A stretch of 64,000 nt of DNA from Pseudomonas azotoformans (GTDB taxonomy: Bacteria; Pseudomonadota; Gammaproteobacteria; Pseudomonadales; Pseudomonadaceae), in the NCBI RefSeq assembly GCF_001579805.1, contig NZ_CP014546.1:4960001-5024000 (forward strand). The letters run 5' to 3'. This document shows, in pieces, positions 10,797-19,706 of the stretch (the stretch's first letter is position 1; each line of letters opens with the position of its first letter). Both the position numbers and the translations under genes were made by a program. The notes below the pieces were generated by a model. That model was not told where the DNA came from, searched no databases, and saw only the letters and a program-made list of their open reading frames with translations.

Positions 10797-11903
10797 TCAT
10801 TCCGACAAAGGCTGGGGCAGCAGCTGTACGCCCAGGTAGAGCGCGAGCATGCCGTCCAGGGTCAAGGGGTCGACGCCACTGAGTTCGGCAATCCGTTCCA
10901 TGCGGTAACGCAGGCTGTTGCGGTGAATACCCAGGGCATCGGCACAGGCCTGGCTTTGCCCGTCGTGTTCACACCAACTGCGCAATGTGGCTTGCAGCTG
11001 ACCATTGCTGTCCTTGGCCAGCACTTTGCGCAAAGGGTTGAGCAGTTCGTCGAGCGCATCGTCATTGCGATGGCGCCAGAGCATCACGGGCAAGCGATAG
11101 CGATTGAGGGTCAACAGGCGCGACTGCGGCAGTACATCACGGCCATAGGCGAGCAGATCACCCACGCGTCGATAGCAACGGCGCAGCCCGGCCAGACCAT
11201 CCGCTTGCCCGCCCACGGCGACACGCAGGATGTTCCAACCGAGACCTTCGAGTTTTTCCAGCAAACGCGGGTTGTCGACCGGCACTGCCGCTGGCCGGCA
11301 CCACAGCAATGAGTATTGCGCCGAGCTGACACACCAGCTGTCCGGATAACGCGAGGTCAGCCAGGCACTCAGGGCTTCCGCCGATTGCCCTGCGCCCAGT
11401 TCAAACAGGTACGGCGTGCGTGCCAGTTGCGGCTTGAGCCCCAGTTGCTGCGCTTCGTCCACCAGGCGCGGCGAATCGCCAGCTTCCGCCAACAGCAAGG
11501 CCAGCAGATCATCACAACGCTGGCGCCGCCATTGTTGCTCGGCCTGCTGGTGGCGATGGCTGACCAGCATCTCGGCGGTCATGCGCACCAGTTCGGCGTA
11601 AGTGCGCAGGCCTTCGGGTTCGCCGGTGATGCCAAGCACGCCGATCAGGCGCCCGTCGTGCAGCAACGGCAGGTTGATGCCCGGTTGCACGCCCTTGAGG
11701 TGCTTGGCGGTCTGGCCATCAATTTCCACCACGCGACCATTGGCCAGCACCAGTTGTGCGCCTTCATGGCGGGTGTTGATGCGCTCGGGCTCGCCGCTGC
11801 CGAGAATCAGGCCTTGGCTGTCCATGACGTTGACGTTGTAGGGCAGGATCGCCATGGTCCGATCGACGATATCCTGCGCCAGGTCATGATCCAGCTCGAA
11901 CAT
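10797..11903 (-). CDS. cdaR: CdaR-type sugar diacid regulator
   Basis: 368 aa. The N-terminal half is a sugar-diacid recognition domain (MFELDHDLAQDIVDRTMAI... start, then a GEPERINTRHEGA segment and GVLGITGEPE). The C-terminal HTH contains the family signature ALGIHRNSLRYRMERI. CdaR activates genes for glucarate, galactarate and glycerate use. ATG at 11903 has AAGGAA upstream; the frame runs to 11978 without support. It is transcribed with the glycerate kinase and diverges from the MFS transporter, so the 160-bp gap 11904-12065 probably holds its operator. Confidence 0.85.
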   Translation of the reverse strand: MFELDHDLAQDIVDRTMAILPYNVNVMDSQGLILGSGEPERINTRHEGAQLVLANGRVVEIDGQTAKHLKGVQPGINLPLLHDGRLIGVLGITGEPEGLRTYAELVRMTAEMLVSHRHQQAEQQWRRQRCDDLLALLLAEAGDSPRLVDEAQQLGLKPQLARTPYLFELGAGQSAEALSAWLTSRYPDSWCVSSAQYSLLWCRPAAVPVDNPRLLEKLEGLGWNILRVAVGGQADGLAGLRRCYRRVGDLLAYGRDVLPQSRLLTLNRYRLPVMLWRHRNDDALDELLNPLRKVLAKDSNGQLQATLRSWCEHDGQSQACADALGIHRNSLRYRMERIAELSGVDPLTLDGMLALYLGVQLLPQPLSE

Positions 11904-12065
11904 GGGGCTAAATTCCTTGAAAGCGATGGGTTGTTCATAGGCACAGCGCAAAGCCGGGTTCGCTGTGCGCAAGCACAAAGACAGCAGCCTGCCAGGTGGC
12001 CGAGACTCAGTGGGCGATCAACGTTACCCTCGCATCGCGAAAAATCATAATAAAGAGAGACTGCC

Positions 12066-13376
12066 ATGTCACAGAGCGCCACGACCCCACTGGCCACCGA
12101 TGACGATAAAAACGCCATCTACAAGCGCATTACCCTGCGCCTGATCCCCTTCATTTTCATCTGCTATCTGTTCAACTACCTCGACCGGGTAAACGTTGGC
12201 TTTGCCAAGTTGCAGATGCTCGATGCGTTGAAATTCAGCGAAACCGTATACGGCCTCGGTGCCGGGATCTTCTTCATCGGCTACGTGCTGTGTGGCGTAC
12301 CGAGCAACCTGGCGCTGACCAAGTTCGGTCCACGGCGCTGGATTGCGTTGATGATGATCGTCTGGGGCACGCTGTCCACCTGCCTGCTGTTCGTCACCAC
12401 GCCGACACACTTCTACACCTTGCGCCTATTCACCGGTGCCGCCGAAGCGGGCTTCTTCCCCGGCGTGGTGCTGTACCTCTCGCAGTGGTTCCCGACCTTC
12501 CGCCGTGGGCGGATCATGGCGCTGTTCATGTCGGCGATCCCGGTTTCCGGGTTGCTCGGCAGCCCGTTCTCCGGCTGGATCCTCAACCACTTCGCCGCTG
12601 GCCAAGGCGGCCTCGCGGGCTGGCAGTGGATGTTCCTGCTGCAAGGCATCCCGACCGTCGTGCTGGGCGCCCTCGCCTACTTCCTGCTCAGCGACAGCTT
12701 TGCCAACGCCAAGTGGCTCAAGCCCCACGAACGCGCAGTACTGGAAGCCGATCAGGCGACCGACCTGGCGAACAAGCCGAAGACCACCACCGATTCCCTC
12801 GCGGAGGTGTTCAAGAACCCTGCCATCTGGGCGTTCGGCCTGATCTACTTCTGCATCCAGAGCGGCGTGTACGCCATCAACTTCTGGCTGCCGTCGATCA
12901 TCAAGAACCTGGGGTTCAGCGATAACCTGGTGATCGGCTGGCTGAGTGCGATCCCTTACCTGCTGGCGGCAGTCTTCATGTTGCTGGTGGGCCGCTCCGC
13001 CGACTTGCGCAAGGAGCGTCGCTGGCACTTGGTGGTGCCGATGCTGATGGGCGCTGTCGGCCTGGTGATCGCAGTGAACTTCGCGACCACACCGGCCATT
13101 GCAATCCTCGGCCTGACCATCGCCACCATGGGCGCCCTCACCGGCCTGCCGATGTTCTGGCCGGTGCCGACCGCCATGCTCAGTGCCGGCGCGGCGGCAG
13201 GTGGCCTGGCGTTGATCAACTCCATGGGCCAGATGGCCGGCTTCCTCAGCCCGTATATCGTCGGCTTTGTGAAGGATGCCACCGGGTCCACGGACGTGGC
13301 GTTGTACCTGCTGGCGGCGGTGATCGTGGCCGGTAGTGTGTTGGCGCTACGAATGACGCGCACCCTGAAGGCTTAA
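12066..13376 (+). CDS. MFS transporter, sugar-acid (anion:cation symporter) family
   Basis: 436 aa with 12 predicted helices. The first loop LDRVNVGFAKLQM and the motif GPRRWIALMM are typical of the ACS family (GudP, GarP, tartrate and 4-hydroxyphenylacetate carriers). AGAGAGACTGCC precedes the ATG. It is divergent from cdaR and glycerate kinase, which suggests uptake of a sugar acid that is degraded to glycerate. The precise substrate (glucarate, tartrate, glycerate) cannot be read from the sequence. Confidence 0.85.
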   Translation: MSQSATTPLATDDDKNAIYKRITLRLIPFIFICYLFNYLDRVNVGFAKLQMLDALKFSETVYGLGAGIFFIGYVLCGVPSNLALTKFGPRRWIALMMIVWGTLSTCLLFVTTPTHFYTLRLFTGAAEAGFFPGVVLYLSQWFPTFRRGRIMALFMSAIPVSGLLGSPFSGWILNHFAAGQGGLAGWQWMFLLQGIPTVVLGALAYFLLSDSFANAKWLKPHERAVLEADQATDLANKPKTTTDSLAEVFKNPAIWAFGLIYFCIQSGVYAINFWLPSIIKNLGFSDNLVIGWLSAIPYLLAAVFMLLVGRSADLRKERRWHLVVPMLMGAVGLVIAVNFATTPAIAILGLTIATMGALTGLPMFWPVPTAMLSAGAAAGGLALINSMGQMAGFLSPYIVGFVKDATGSTDVALYLLAAVIVAGSVLALRMTRTLKA

Positions 13377-13389
13377 AACGCTCCAGCCA

Positions 13390-14094
13390 TCAGAGCAGAC
13401 CGCCGCCGTCGATATCAATGACGGCGCCGGTCATAAAGCCATTTTCCATGACCAGTACATACCCGGCCCCAACCTCCTCCGCCTGCCCCACTCGCCCCAC
13501 CGGCAGCGCACCGCCGGCCTTGGCAAACATCGCCAAGCGCTGATCGTCTGCAAGCCCGGCATAGGCCGGCGTATCAATCACCCCCGGACTGATCGCATTG
13601 ACCCGGCGTGGCGCCAGTTCCTTGGCCAATTGCTTGACCAGCGCTTCGGTCGCAGCGTTGATACCGGTCTTGATGAATTGCCCCGCCACGGATTTACGCC
13701 CCAATTGCCCGGAGGTCAGGCTGATACTGCCGTGCTCGCTCAAAAATGGCAGTGCCAACTGGATGGCCCGCAGTGAGCCCCACAGTTTTACGTTGAAGTT
13801 TTCCTGGGCTTCGCTCAGGTCGGTTTCGATCAAGGTCTTGGCGCGTACGCTCGGCCCCGAGGTGTAGACCAGGTGATCAAAGCGCCCCACCGTTTCGTAC
13901 AGGCGTTGCAGGGAAGCTGCATCAGTGACGTCAACCGGCTCGCTGCGCAAGCCGTTTTCTACGCCGGGCACCAGGCGCCGCCCGGCCAACACCACCTGCG
14001 CACCCCGCGCGGCAGCAGCCTTAGCCACGGCGGCACCGATGCCGCTGCTGCCGCCGATCACGATGACGGTTTTGCCATTGAGGGAAGAAGTCAT
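13390..14094 (-). CDS. Short-chain dehydrogenase/reductase with atypical active site
   Basis: 234 aa. The nucleotide-binding loop is intact (GGSSGIGAAVAKAAAARG, then AGRR favouring NADP(H)), as are the NxxG-like region and VNAISPGVIDTP. The catalytic YxxxK position, just before NAATEALVKQLA, reads KTGIN, so both the Tyr and the Lys are absent; the Ser (SLTSGQ) remains. A subgroup of SDRs with this feature is known, with uncertain chemistry. Start at 14094 is supported by AGGAATC. It is divergent from the LysR gene, its probable regulator, and convergent with the MFS gene. Confidence 0.85.
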   Translation of the reverse strand: MTSSLNGKTVIVIGGSSGIGAAVAKAAAARGAQVVLAGRRLVPGVENGLRSEPVDVTDAASLQRLYETVGRFDHLVYTSGPSVRAKTLIETDLSEAQENFNVKLWGSLRAIQLALPFLSEHGSISLTSGQLGRKSVAGQFIKTGINAATEALVKQLAKELAPRRVNAISPGVIDTPAYAGLADDQRLAMFAKAGGALPVGRVGQAEEVGAGYVLVMENGFMTGAVIDIDGGGLL

Positions 14095-14195
14095 GGAAGA
14101 GATTCCTGATTGAGAAAGTGAGTGTTTATCTTCCCAGCTTGGCAATCCGCGAAAAATCCCGGTAAAACGACAAGATCTTTAAAGGATTTTTACAA

Positions 14196-15098
14196 ATGAG
14201 CTCGATCCTCGATCTTGAAGTCTTCGTGCGCACCGCCGATACCGGTAGCTTGTCCGCCGCCGCCCGTGGCCTGGGCTTGACGCCGGCGGCAGCGAGCATC
14301 GCCCTCAAGCGCTTGGAAACCCGCCTGGGTATTCGCTTGCTGGCACGCTCCACGCGCAGCATGCGCCTGACCGAGGAAGGCCGGCGTTACCTCGACAGCG
14401 TGCGCGTGGCACTGGCAGCGCTGTCCGAAGGCGAACAAGCGCTCAAACAGCAAAGCCAGGGCTTGAGCGGGTTGCTGCAACTGGCCGCGCCGTCGGATTT
14501 CGGGCGCAATGTAGTGCTGGGCTGGCTGGACGAGTTCAAGGCGGAGCACCCGAATATCCGCCTGCAGTTGATGCTGAACGACAGCAATGCCGACCTGTTC
14601 CGCGAAACCGTGGACATCGCCCTGCGCTTTGGCGTGCCCCAGGACTCCAGCCTGGTTGCTTTGCCGATTGCCCCAGATCACCACCGCGTCGCCTGCGCCA
14701 GCCCCGCTTACCTGGCACGCCACGGCACACCGCGCGAGCCTATGGAATTGTCCGGACACAGTACGCTGCGGTACATGCGCCAGGGCCAGGTGAGTAAGAC
14801 GTGGCGGTTTCGCCAGGGTGATCAGCTACAGGAGGTCGAGGTGTCAGGGGATTTCCTCAGCAACGACGGTGAAATCGTCCGCCGTTGGGCGCTTGGCGGG
14901 CATGGTATCGCCTACAAGGCCAGGCTCGACGTGATCGGCGATATCGCGGCCGGTCGACTGGTGCCGCTGTTTGAGGATTGGCAAGGCGAGCCTGCCCCGT
15001 TCAACCTGATGTGCCCTCACCGCCTGCAGGTGTCGGAACGGGTGAAGGTGCTGCATCGATTTCTACAGGCACGTTGCCAGGCGTTGCTGGGTTCATGA
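14196..15098 (+). CDS. LysR family transcriptional regulator
   Basis: 300 aa. N-terminal winged HTH (residues 1-60, VRTADTGSLSAAARGLGLTPAAASIALKRLE pattern) and a C-terminal periplasmic-binding-like effector domain. It resembles the DmlR/YafC subgroup. AAGGATTTTTACAA precedes the ATG. The 100-bp gap to the divergent SDR gene is the likely binding region, as LysR proteins commonly control the adjacent divergent gene. Confidence 0.9.
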   Translation: MSSILDLEVFVRTADTGSLSAAARGLGLTPAAASIALKRLETRLGIRLLARSTRSMRLTEEGRRYLDSVRVALAALSEGEQALKQQSQGLSGLLQLAAPSDFGRNVVLGWLDEFKAEHPNIRLQLMLNDSNADLFRETVDIALRFGVPQDSSLVALPIAPDHHRVACASPAYLARHGTPREPMELSGHSTLRYMRQGQVSKTWRFRQGDQLQEVEVSGDFLSNDGEIVRRWALGGHGIAYKARLDVIGDIAAGRLVPLFEDWQGEPAPFNLMCPHRLQVSERVKVLHRFLQARCQALLGS

Positions 15099-15177
15099 AG
15101 AAACGCGCGCGGGGCTTGTCCCAGAGCGGCTGAGTCTGGTATTGCAGGGGTACATTTCCCGCCTTGAGGAGTTATCC

Positions 15178-16188
15178 ATGATTTACCGCACATTGGGCCA
15201 GTCCGGGTTGAAGGTCAGCGCCTTGACCCTGGGCACCATGATGTTTGGCGAACAGACCAACACCGAGGACTCGCTGCGCATCATCGACAAGGCCTGGGAC
15301 CAGGGCATCAATTTTATCGACACGGCGGACGTCTACACCGGTGGGCGTTCCGAGGAAATCGTCGGCGAAGCCATTGTGCGCAATCGCCAGGATTGGGTGG
15401 TGGCATCCAAGGTCGGCATCGGCCCGGCGGACGGCTTGCCCAACCGCAGCGGCTTGAGCCGCAAGCGTATTTTCAATGCGCTGGAAGCCAGCCTGACACG
15501 CCTCGATACCGACTACCTGGACATTTACTACCTGCACCGCGAAGACCACAATACGCCGCTGGAAGTGACGGTGTCGGCGATTGGCGACCTGATCCGCCAG
15601 GGCAAGATCCGTTATTGGGGCCTGTCCAATTATCGTGGCTGGCGCATTGCCGAGGTGATTCGTGTGGCGGAGCGCCTGGGCGTCGACAAGCCGGTGATCA
15701 GCCAACCGCTTTACAACATCGTCAACCGCCAGGCCGAGGTGGAGCAGATTACCGCGGCAGCCGCCTACGGCCTCGGCGTGGTGCCTTACAGCCCACTGGC
15801 CCGCGGCGTGCTCAGCGGTAAATACGCCCCGGACGTTACCCCCGAGGCCGGCAGCCGCGCGGCGCGCCAGGACAAACGCATCCTGGAAACCGAATGGCGT
15901 GTGGAGTCGCTGCGCATCGCCCAGCAGATCCAGCAGTACACCCAAGGACGTGGCGTAGGGATTGTTGAGTTTGCGATTGCCTGGGTATTGAACAACTCGG
16001 CGGTCAGTTCGGCGATTGTCGGGCCGCGTACCGAGGCGCAATGGGACGCTTACATCGGCGCGCTGGAGGTGAAGATCAGCGCAGAAGATGAGGCGTTTAT
16101 CGATTCGCTGGTGACGCCAGGGCATTCGTCCACGCCGGGGTTCAATGATGTCGGGCATTTTGTATCGGGGCGTGTGGCGCACCTTTAA
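15178..16188 (+). CDS. Aldo/keto reductase
   Basis: 336 aa TIM-barrel oxidoreductase of the YajO/IolS type. It has the catalytic Asp-Tyr-Lys-His set: DTADVYTGGRSEEIVGE (Asp, Tyr), VASKVGIG (Lys) and YYLHREDHNTP (His). NADPH-binding features near the C-terminus include SAIVGPRTEAQW. ATG at 15178 is preceded by TTGAGGAGTTATCC, a strong ribosome site; the longer frame from 15142 is not needed. It probably reduces an aldehyde or ketone; the substrate is unknown. A long palindromic repeat follows the gene. Confidence 0.9.
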   Translation: MIYRTLGQSGLKVSALTLGTMMFGEQTNTEDSLRIIDKAWDQGINFIDTADVYTGGRSEEIVGEAIVRNRQDWVVASKVGIGPADGLPNRSGLSRKRIFNALEASLTRLDTDYLDIYYLHREDHNTPLEVTVSAIGDLIRQGKIRYWGLSNYRGWRIAEVIRVAERLGVDKPVISQPLYNIVNRQAEVEQITAAAAYGLGVVPYSPLARGVLSGKYAPDVTPEAGSRAARQDKRILETEWRVESLRIAQQIQQYTQGRGVGIVEFAIAWVLNNSAVSSAIVGPRTEAQWDAYIGALEVKISAEDEAFIDSLVTPGHSSTPGFNDVGHFVSGRVAHL

Positions 16189-16202
16189 GCCTGAAAAACT
16201 GG

Positions 16203-16305
16203 TGTGGCGAGGGAGCTTGCTCCCGCTGGGTCGCGAAGCGGCCCCGGCTTTTTTGAAAGACTGGGGCTGCTACGCAGTCCAGCGGGAGCAAGCTCCCTCG
16301 CCACA
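16203..16305. repeat. Palindromic REP/REPIN-like repeat
   Basis: Perfect 27-bp inverted arms at 16203-16229 and 16279-16305, each beginning TGTGGCGAGGGAGCTTGCTC. They enclose about 49 bp that can itself partly pair (GCGGCCCC against GGGGCTGC). Each arm contains the smaller dyad GGGAGCTTGCTCCC. The sequence is like the abundant extragenic palindromes of P. fluorescens-group genomes. It lies in the gap after the aldo/keto reductase. Confidence 0.8.
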
Positions 16306-16446
16306 AGGTTTGATCTGAACCAGTACTCCGCGATAAGCCCTCTGAAAAACGCCCCAAAACAGCGCAACCTTCTCCCGCCAAAAAGCTCCATAATCCCCTC
16401 CTGAAATTCCCCTTCTTTTGTATCAATGGTTTTTCGCGAGGACAGT

Positions 16447-17328
16447 GTGTCTAAAGGTGTTGTTTTATCGGTCTTGGCCTCGGTGCTGTTTGCCGTGATG
16501 TATTACTTCACATCATTGCTCACGCCCTTGAGCGGGCTGGAAATTTTCGGCTGGCGCATGTTGCTGACCGTGCCGTGCATGACAATTTTCATGATCGTCA
16601 GCGGCGAATGGCGGCGCGTGTGGGAGTTGGTACAGCTGTTGGCGGCCAAGCCGCGTTTGATTGCGGGTGTGTTGTTGTCTTCCGCGTTGTTGGGCGTGCA
16701 ATTGTGGCTGTTCATGTGGGCGCCGCTGAATGGGCGCAGCCTGGATGTGTCGGTGGGTTACTTCCTGTTGCCGCTGACCATGGTACTGACCGGGCGCCTG
16801 GTGTGGGGTGAACAGCTGTCCTACCTGCAACGGATCGCCGTGTTTTTTGCCGCCCTCGGTGTACTCAACGAGTTATACCAGGCTGGTGGATTCTCTTGGG
16901 CAACGCTGGTGGTGATCATTGGTTATCCGGTTTACTTCATCGTGCGCAAATACCTCAAGACCGACCATCTGGGCGGGCTTTGGCTGGATATGGCGCTGAT
17001 GCTGCCGGTGGCCTGGTGGTTTGTGCAGAGTGGCGAGCAAGGCTTTGCGGTCATGGATGCCCACCCGAAACTGTACGCACTGATCCCGACGCTGGGGCTG
17101 ATCAGTGCCTCGGCGCTGGTGAGCTACATCATCGCCAGCCGCTTGCTGGCGTTCAGCCTGTTCGGGTTGCTCAGCTACGTTGAGCCGGTCCTGCTGTTAG
17201 GCGTGGCGCTGATCTTGGGTGAAGGGATCAAGGGTGGCGAATGGTTCACCTACATCCCGATCTGGCTGGCGGTGATGGTGCTGGTGTTTGAAGGCTTCAA
17301 ACACTTGGTGCGCCAACGCAAAGCCTGA
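16447..17328 (+). CDS. rarD: RarD-type EamA permease
   Basis: About 293 aa, ten predicted transmembrane helices in two EamA halves. Sequence features such as EIFGWRMLLTVP, LNGRSLDVSVGYFLLPL and FGLLSYVEPVLL match RarD of the drug/metabolite transporter superfamily. I prefer the GTG at 16447 (MSKGVVLSV) because GCGAGGAC lies five bases upstream; an ATG at 16426 gives a seven-residue extension. Substrate unknown; the name chloramphenicol-sensitive protein is historical. A strong terminator follows. Confidence 0.85.
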   Translation: MSKGVVLSVLASVLFAVMYYFTSLLTPLSGLEIFGWRMLLTVPCMTIFMIVSGEWRRVWELVQLLAAKPRLIAGVLLSSALLGVQLWLFMWAPLNGRSLDVSVGYFLLPLTMVLTGRLVWGEQLSYLQRIAVFFAALGVLNELYQAGGFSWATLVVIIGYPVYFIVRKYLKTDHLGGLWLDMALMLPVAWWFVQSGEQGFAVMDAHPKLYALIPTLGLISASALVSYIIASRLLAFSLFGLLSYVEPVLLLGVALILGEGIKGGEWFTYIPIWLAVMVLVFEGFKHLVRQRKA

Positions 17329-17340
17329 TGCGCAGGCAAT

Positions 17341-17378
17341 AAAAAGCCCGGCCGGGGTCGCCCTCGGCCGGGCTTTTC
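17341..17378. terminator. Bidirectional rho-independent terminator
   Basis: AAAAAGCCCGGCC-type stem pairs with GGCCGGGCTTTT around a short loop. Runs of A and T on both sides let it serve rarD on the plus strand and hppD on the minus strand. Confidence 0.9.
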
Positions 17379-17383
17379 TACGC

Positions 17384-18460
17384 TTAGTCGGCGGTCAATA
17401 CACCACGACGCACCTGGTCGCGTTCGATGGACTCGAACAGCGCCTTGAAGTTGCCCTCGCCAAACCCATCATCGCCCTTGCGCTGGATGAATTCGAAGAA
17501 CACCGGGCCCATCAGGGTTTCCGAGAAAATCTGCAGCAGCAGGCGCTTGTCGCCTTCCACCGAAGAACCGTCCAGCAGAATCCCGCGTGCCTGCAATTGA
17601 TCCACCGGCTCGCCGTGGTTCGGCAGGCGGCCTTCGAGCATTTCGTAATAGGTGTCCGGCGGTGCGGTCATGAAGCGCATGCCGATCTTCTTCAACGCGT
17701 CCCAGGTCTTGACCAGGTCGTCGGTGAGGAACGCCACGTGCTGGATGCCTTCGCCGTTGAACTGCATCAGGAACTCTTCGATCTGCCCTGCGCCCTTGGA
17801 CGACTCTTCGTTGAGCGGGATGCGGATCATGCCGTCCGGCGCGCTCATGGCCTTGGAGGTCAGGCCGGTGTATTCGCCCTTGATGTCGAAGTAGCGCGCT
17901 TCACGGAAGTTGAACAGTTTTTCGTAGAAGTTGGCCCAGTAGGCCATGCGACCGCGATAAACGTTGTGGGTCAGGTGGTCGATGACCTTGAGGTTTGCAC
18001 CGACCGGGTTGCGCTCCACGCCTTCGAGGTATACGAAGTCGATGTCATAGATCGAGCTGCCTTCGCCAAAACGGTCGATCAGGTACAGCGGTGCACCGCC
18101 GATGCCCTTGATCGCCGGCAGGTTCAATTCCATCGGGCCAGTTTCGATATGGATCGGTTGGGCACCGAGTTCCAGGGCGCGGTTGTAGGCTTTTTGCGAG
18201 TCCTTGACGCGGAACGCCATGCCGCACACCGATGGGCCATGTTCGGCCGCAAAGTAGGAGGCGATGCTGTTGGGCTCGTTGTTGAGGATCAGGTTGATCT
18301 CGCCCTGGCGGTACAGGTGCACGTTCTTGGAGCGGTGGGTCGCGACTTTGGTAAAGCCCATGATCTCGAAGATCGGCTCCAGGGTGCCCGGCGTCGGCGA
18401 CGCGAATTCGATGAATTCAAAGCCCATCAGGCCCATTGGGTTTTCGTATAGATCTGCCAT
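17384..18460 (-). CDS. hppD: 4-hydroxyphenylpyruvate dioxygenase
   Basis: 358 aa, the standard bacterial length. It converts 4-hydroxyphenylpyruvate to homogentisate in tyrosine breakdown. The three iron ligands are visible: His in VIDHLTHNV (about residue 161), His in GIQHVAFLT (about 240) and Glu in FFEFIQRKG (about 322). The protein closely resembles the crystallised P. fluorescens enzyme. GAGGTGCCACC precedes the ATG. It is a single-gene unit; no homogentisate genes are in this window. The 245-bp upstream gap holds the likely promoter. Confidence 0.96.
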   Translation of the reverse strand: MADLYENPMGLMGFEFIEFASPTPGTLEPIFEIMGFTKVATHRSKNVHLYRQGEINLILNNEPNSIASYFAAEHGPSVCGMAFRVKDSQKAYNRALELGAQPIHIETGPMELNLPAIKGIGGAPLYLIDRFGEGSSIYDIDFVYLEGVERNPVGANLKVIDHLTHNVYRGRMAYWANFYEKLFNFREARYFDIKGEYTGLTSKAMSAPDGMIRIPLNEESSKGAGQIEEFLMQFNGEGIQHVAFLTDDLVKTWDALKKIGMRFMTAPPDTYYEMLEGRLPNHGEPVDQLQARGILLDGSSVEGDKRLLLQIFSETLMGPVFFEFIQRKGDDGFGEGNFKALFESIERDQVRRGVLTAD

Positions 18461-18627
18461 GGTGGCACCTCATCATTCTTGTAATAGACACAGTATTAGT
18501 GGCGAGCAAGGATGAGGTTGCAGGGTGGCGCACAGGAAAGGCCTCGCACGCTGCGGGCGAGGAAGTCACCAAAGATGAGGGGGGAGCCGAGTAGCTTCAT
18601 GGGGTCATCAGTCTCTGACGGCTTAGG

Positions 18628-18643
18628 CTTGCGTGAGCGCAAG
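18628..18643. promoter_or_regulatory. Small dyad in the hppD upstream gap
   Basis: CTTGCG-TGAG-CGCAAG is a perfect 6-bp inverted repeat in the otherwise geneless stretch 18461-18705 between hppD and the DMT exporter stop. Position suggests an operator for hppD, but nothing else in the gap was recognised. Confidence 0.3.
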
Positions 18644-18705
18644 TCCATATTCTTGTATGCGTAAATCGATTCTACACAGCGTAACCACGTTTGTCCGTAC
18701 TCTTA

Positions 18706-19629
18706 TCAAATCCCCATTGCCCTCGCGCGTGCAAGGGGTTTGTTGCACAGGTAGATGCCCAGCAGGATCAGCGCACCGCCGGTCAGCATGGAAAGGGTCA
18801 ACTGTTCGTCCAGCAACAAGGCGCCACAGATCACCGCTGTCAGCGGATTCAGCGCGATGAAGACGCCGGAGCGCGTCGCGCCGATACGCCGGATGCCATC
18901 GTAGTAGCCGATATAGGCCAGCGCCGAACCCAGCACGCCGAGGTATATCAGGCTCAGCCCTTGCGCGAGATGCACGCGGCCCATCGCCTCCAGCGTAAAG
19001 CGCCCCATGACCAGTGTGGTGACGGTCAGCATGAGCGTGCCCAGCAGTATCGACCACGTAACCGTCTGCAGCGGCCCCAGGCTCTGATTCAAACCACGGG
19101 AAAACAGTGAGTAGATGCCCCACCCCGCGACACACCCGAATATCAGCACATCCCCACGCCAAGTGCTGGTTGCGTCGTTAAATACCTGGGGGTTGCGACT
19201 GACGATGACCACGGCGGCCCCCGCCAGACACAGCACGATCCCTGCGATTTTGCCGACACCGAGGCGCTCCTTGAACAACCACCAGGACGCCAGGCCGATC
19301 ACCGCCGGGTTCAGCGCCACGATCAATGAAGCGCGCGACGCGTTGATGAACTGCAACCCGTAGAAGAAACACAGGTTGTAGAAAAAGATGCCGAAGAAAC
19401 CCAGCATCGCCAGTTGCAGTAGCTGCCGAGGGTTTGGCCGGACCAACCGGATGCGTGCCAAGCCCAGGAAGGCCAGCAACGCCAGGCTGGCCAGCGCAAA
19501 CCGCAGGCTGGCCGCCAGCAAAGGGTCGAGCGTCCCGCTCAGGTAGCGACCGGCCACAAAGGTGCCGCCCCAGATCATGGTGACGGCGGCCAGCTTCATA
19601 TAAGTGATGCGATCTGAACTTGAATGCAC
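18706..19629 (-). CDS. DMT/EamA family exporter
   Basis: About 307 aa with ten hydrophobic helices in two EamA repeats (MIWGGTFVAGRYLSG near the start, SALAYIGYYDGIRRIGATRSG in the second half). The start is uncertain: the frame is open to an ATG at 19686, but that leaves 20 bp to the divergent LysR gene and has no ribosome site. A GTG at 19629 or the ATG at 19599 are alternatives. It is probably a metabolite or amino-acid exporter, and it is divergent from its likely LysR regulator. Confidence 0.82.
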   Translation of the reverse strand: MHSSSDRITYMKLAAVTMIWGGTFVAGRYLSGTLDPLLAASLRFALASLALLAFLGLARIRLVRPNPRQLLQLAMLGFFGIFFYNLCFFYGLQFINASRASLIVALNPAVIGLASWWLFKERLGVGKIAGIVLCLAGAAVVIVSRNPQVFNDATSTWRGDVLIFGCVAGWGIYSLFSRGLNQSLGPLQTVTWSILLGTLMLTVTTLVMGRFTLEAMGRVHLAQGLSLIYLGVLGSALAYIGYYDGIRRIGATRSGVFIALNPLTAVICGALLLDEQLTLSMLTGGALILLGIYLCNKPLARARAMGI

Positions 19630-19706
19630 GGGACAGGGCTCTGATGGCTTGAGATTGCCTGCATTCTTCTGGTAATACGGTGTCATCGTAAAATGAGTGA
19701 TTACTC

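Noticed and set aside
9698..10882. A 394-codon plus-strand open frame
   Set aside because: It lies opposite the glycerate kinase, which has all family motifs and a ribosome site.
15172..16182. A 336-codon minus-strand open frame
   Set aside because: Antisense to the aldo/keto reductase; no recognisable protein features.
17288..18451. A 387-codon plus-strand open frame
   Set aside because: Antisense to hppD, with no ribosome site or family match.
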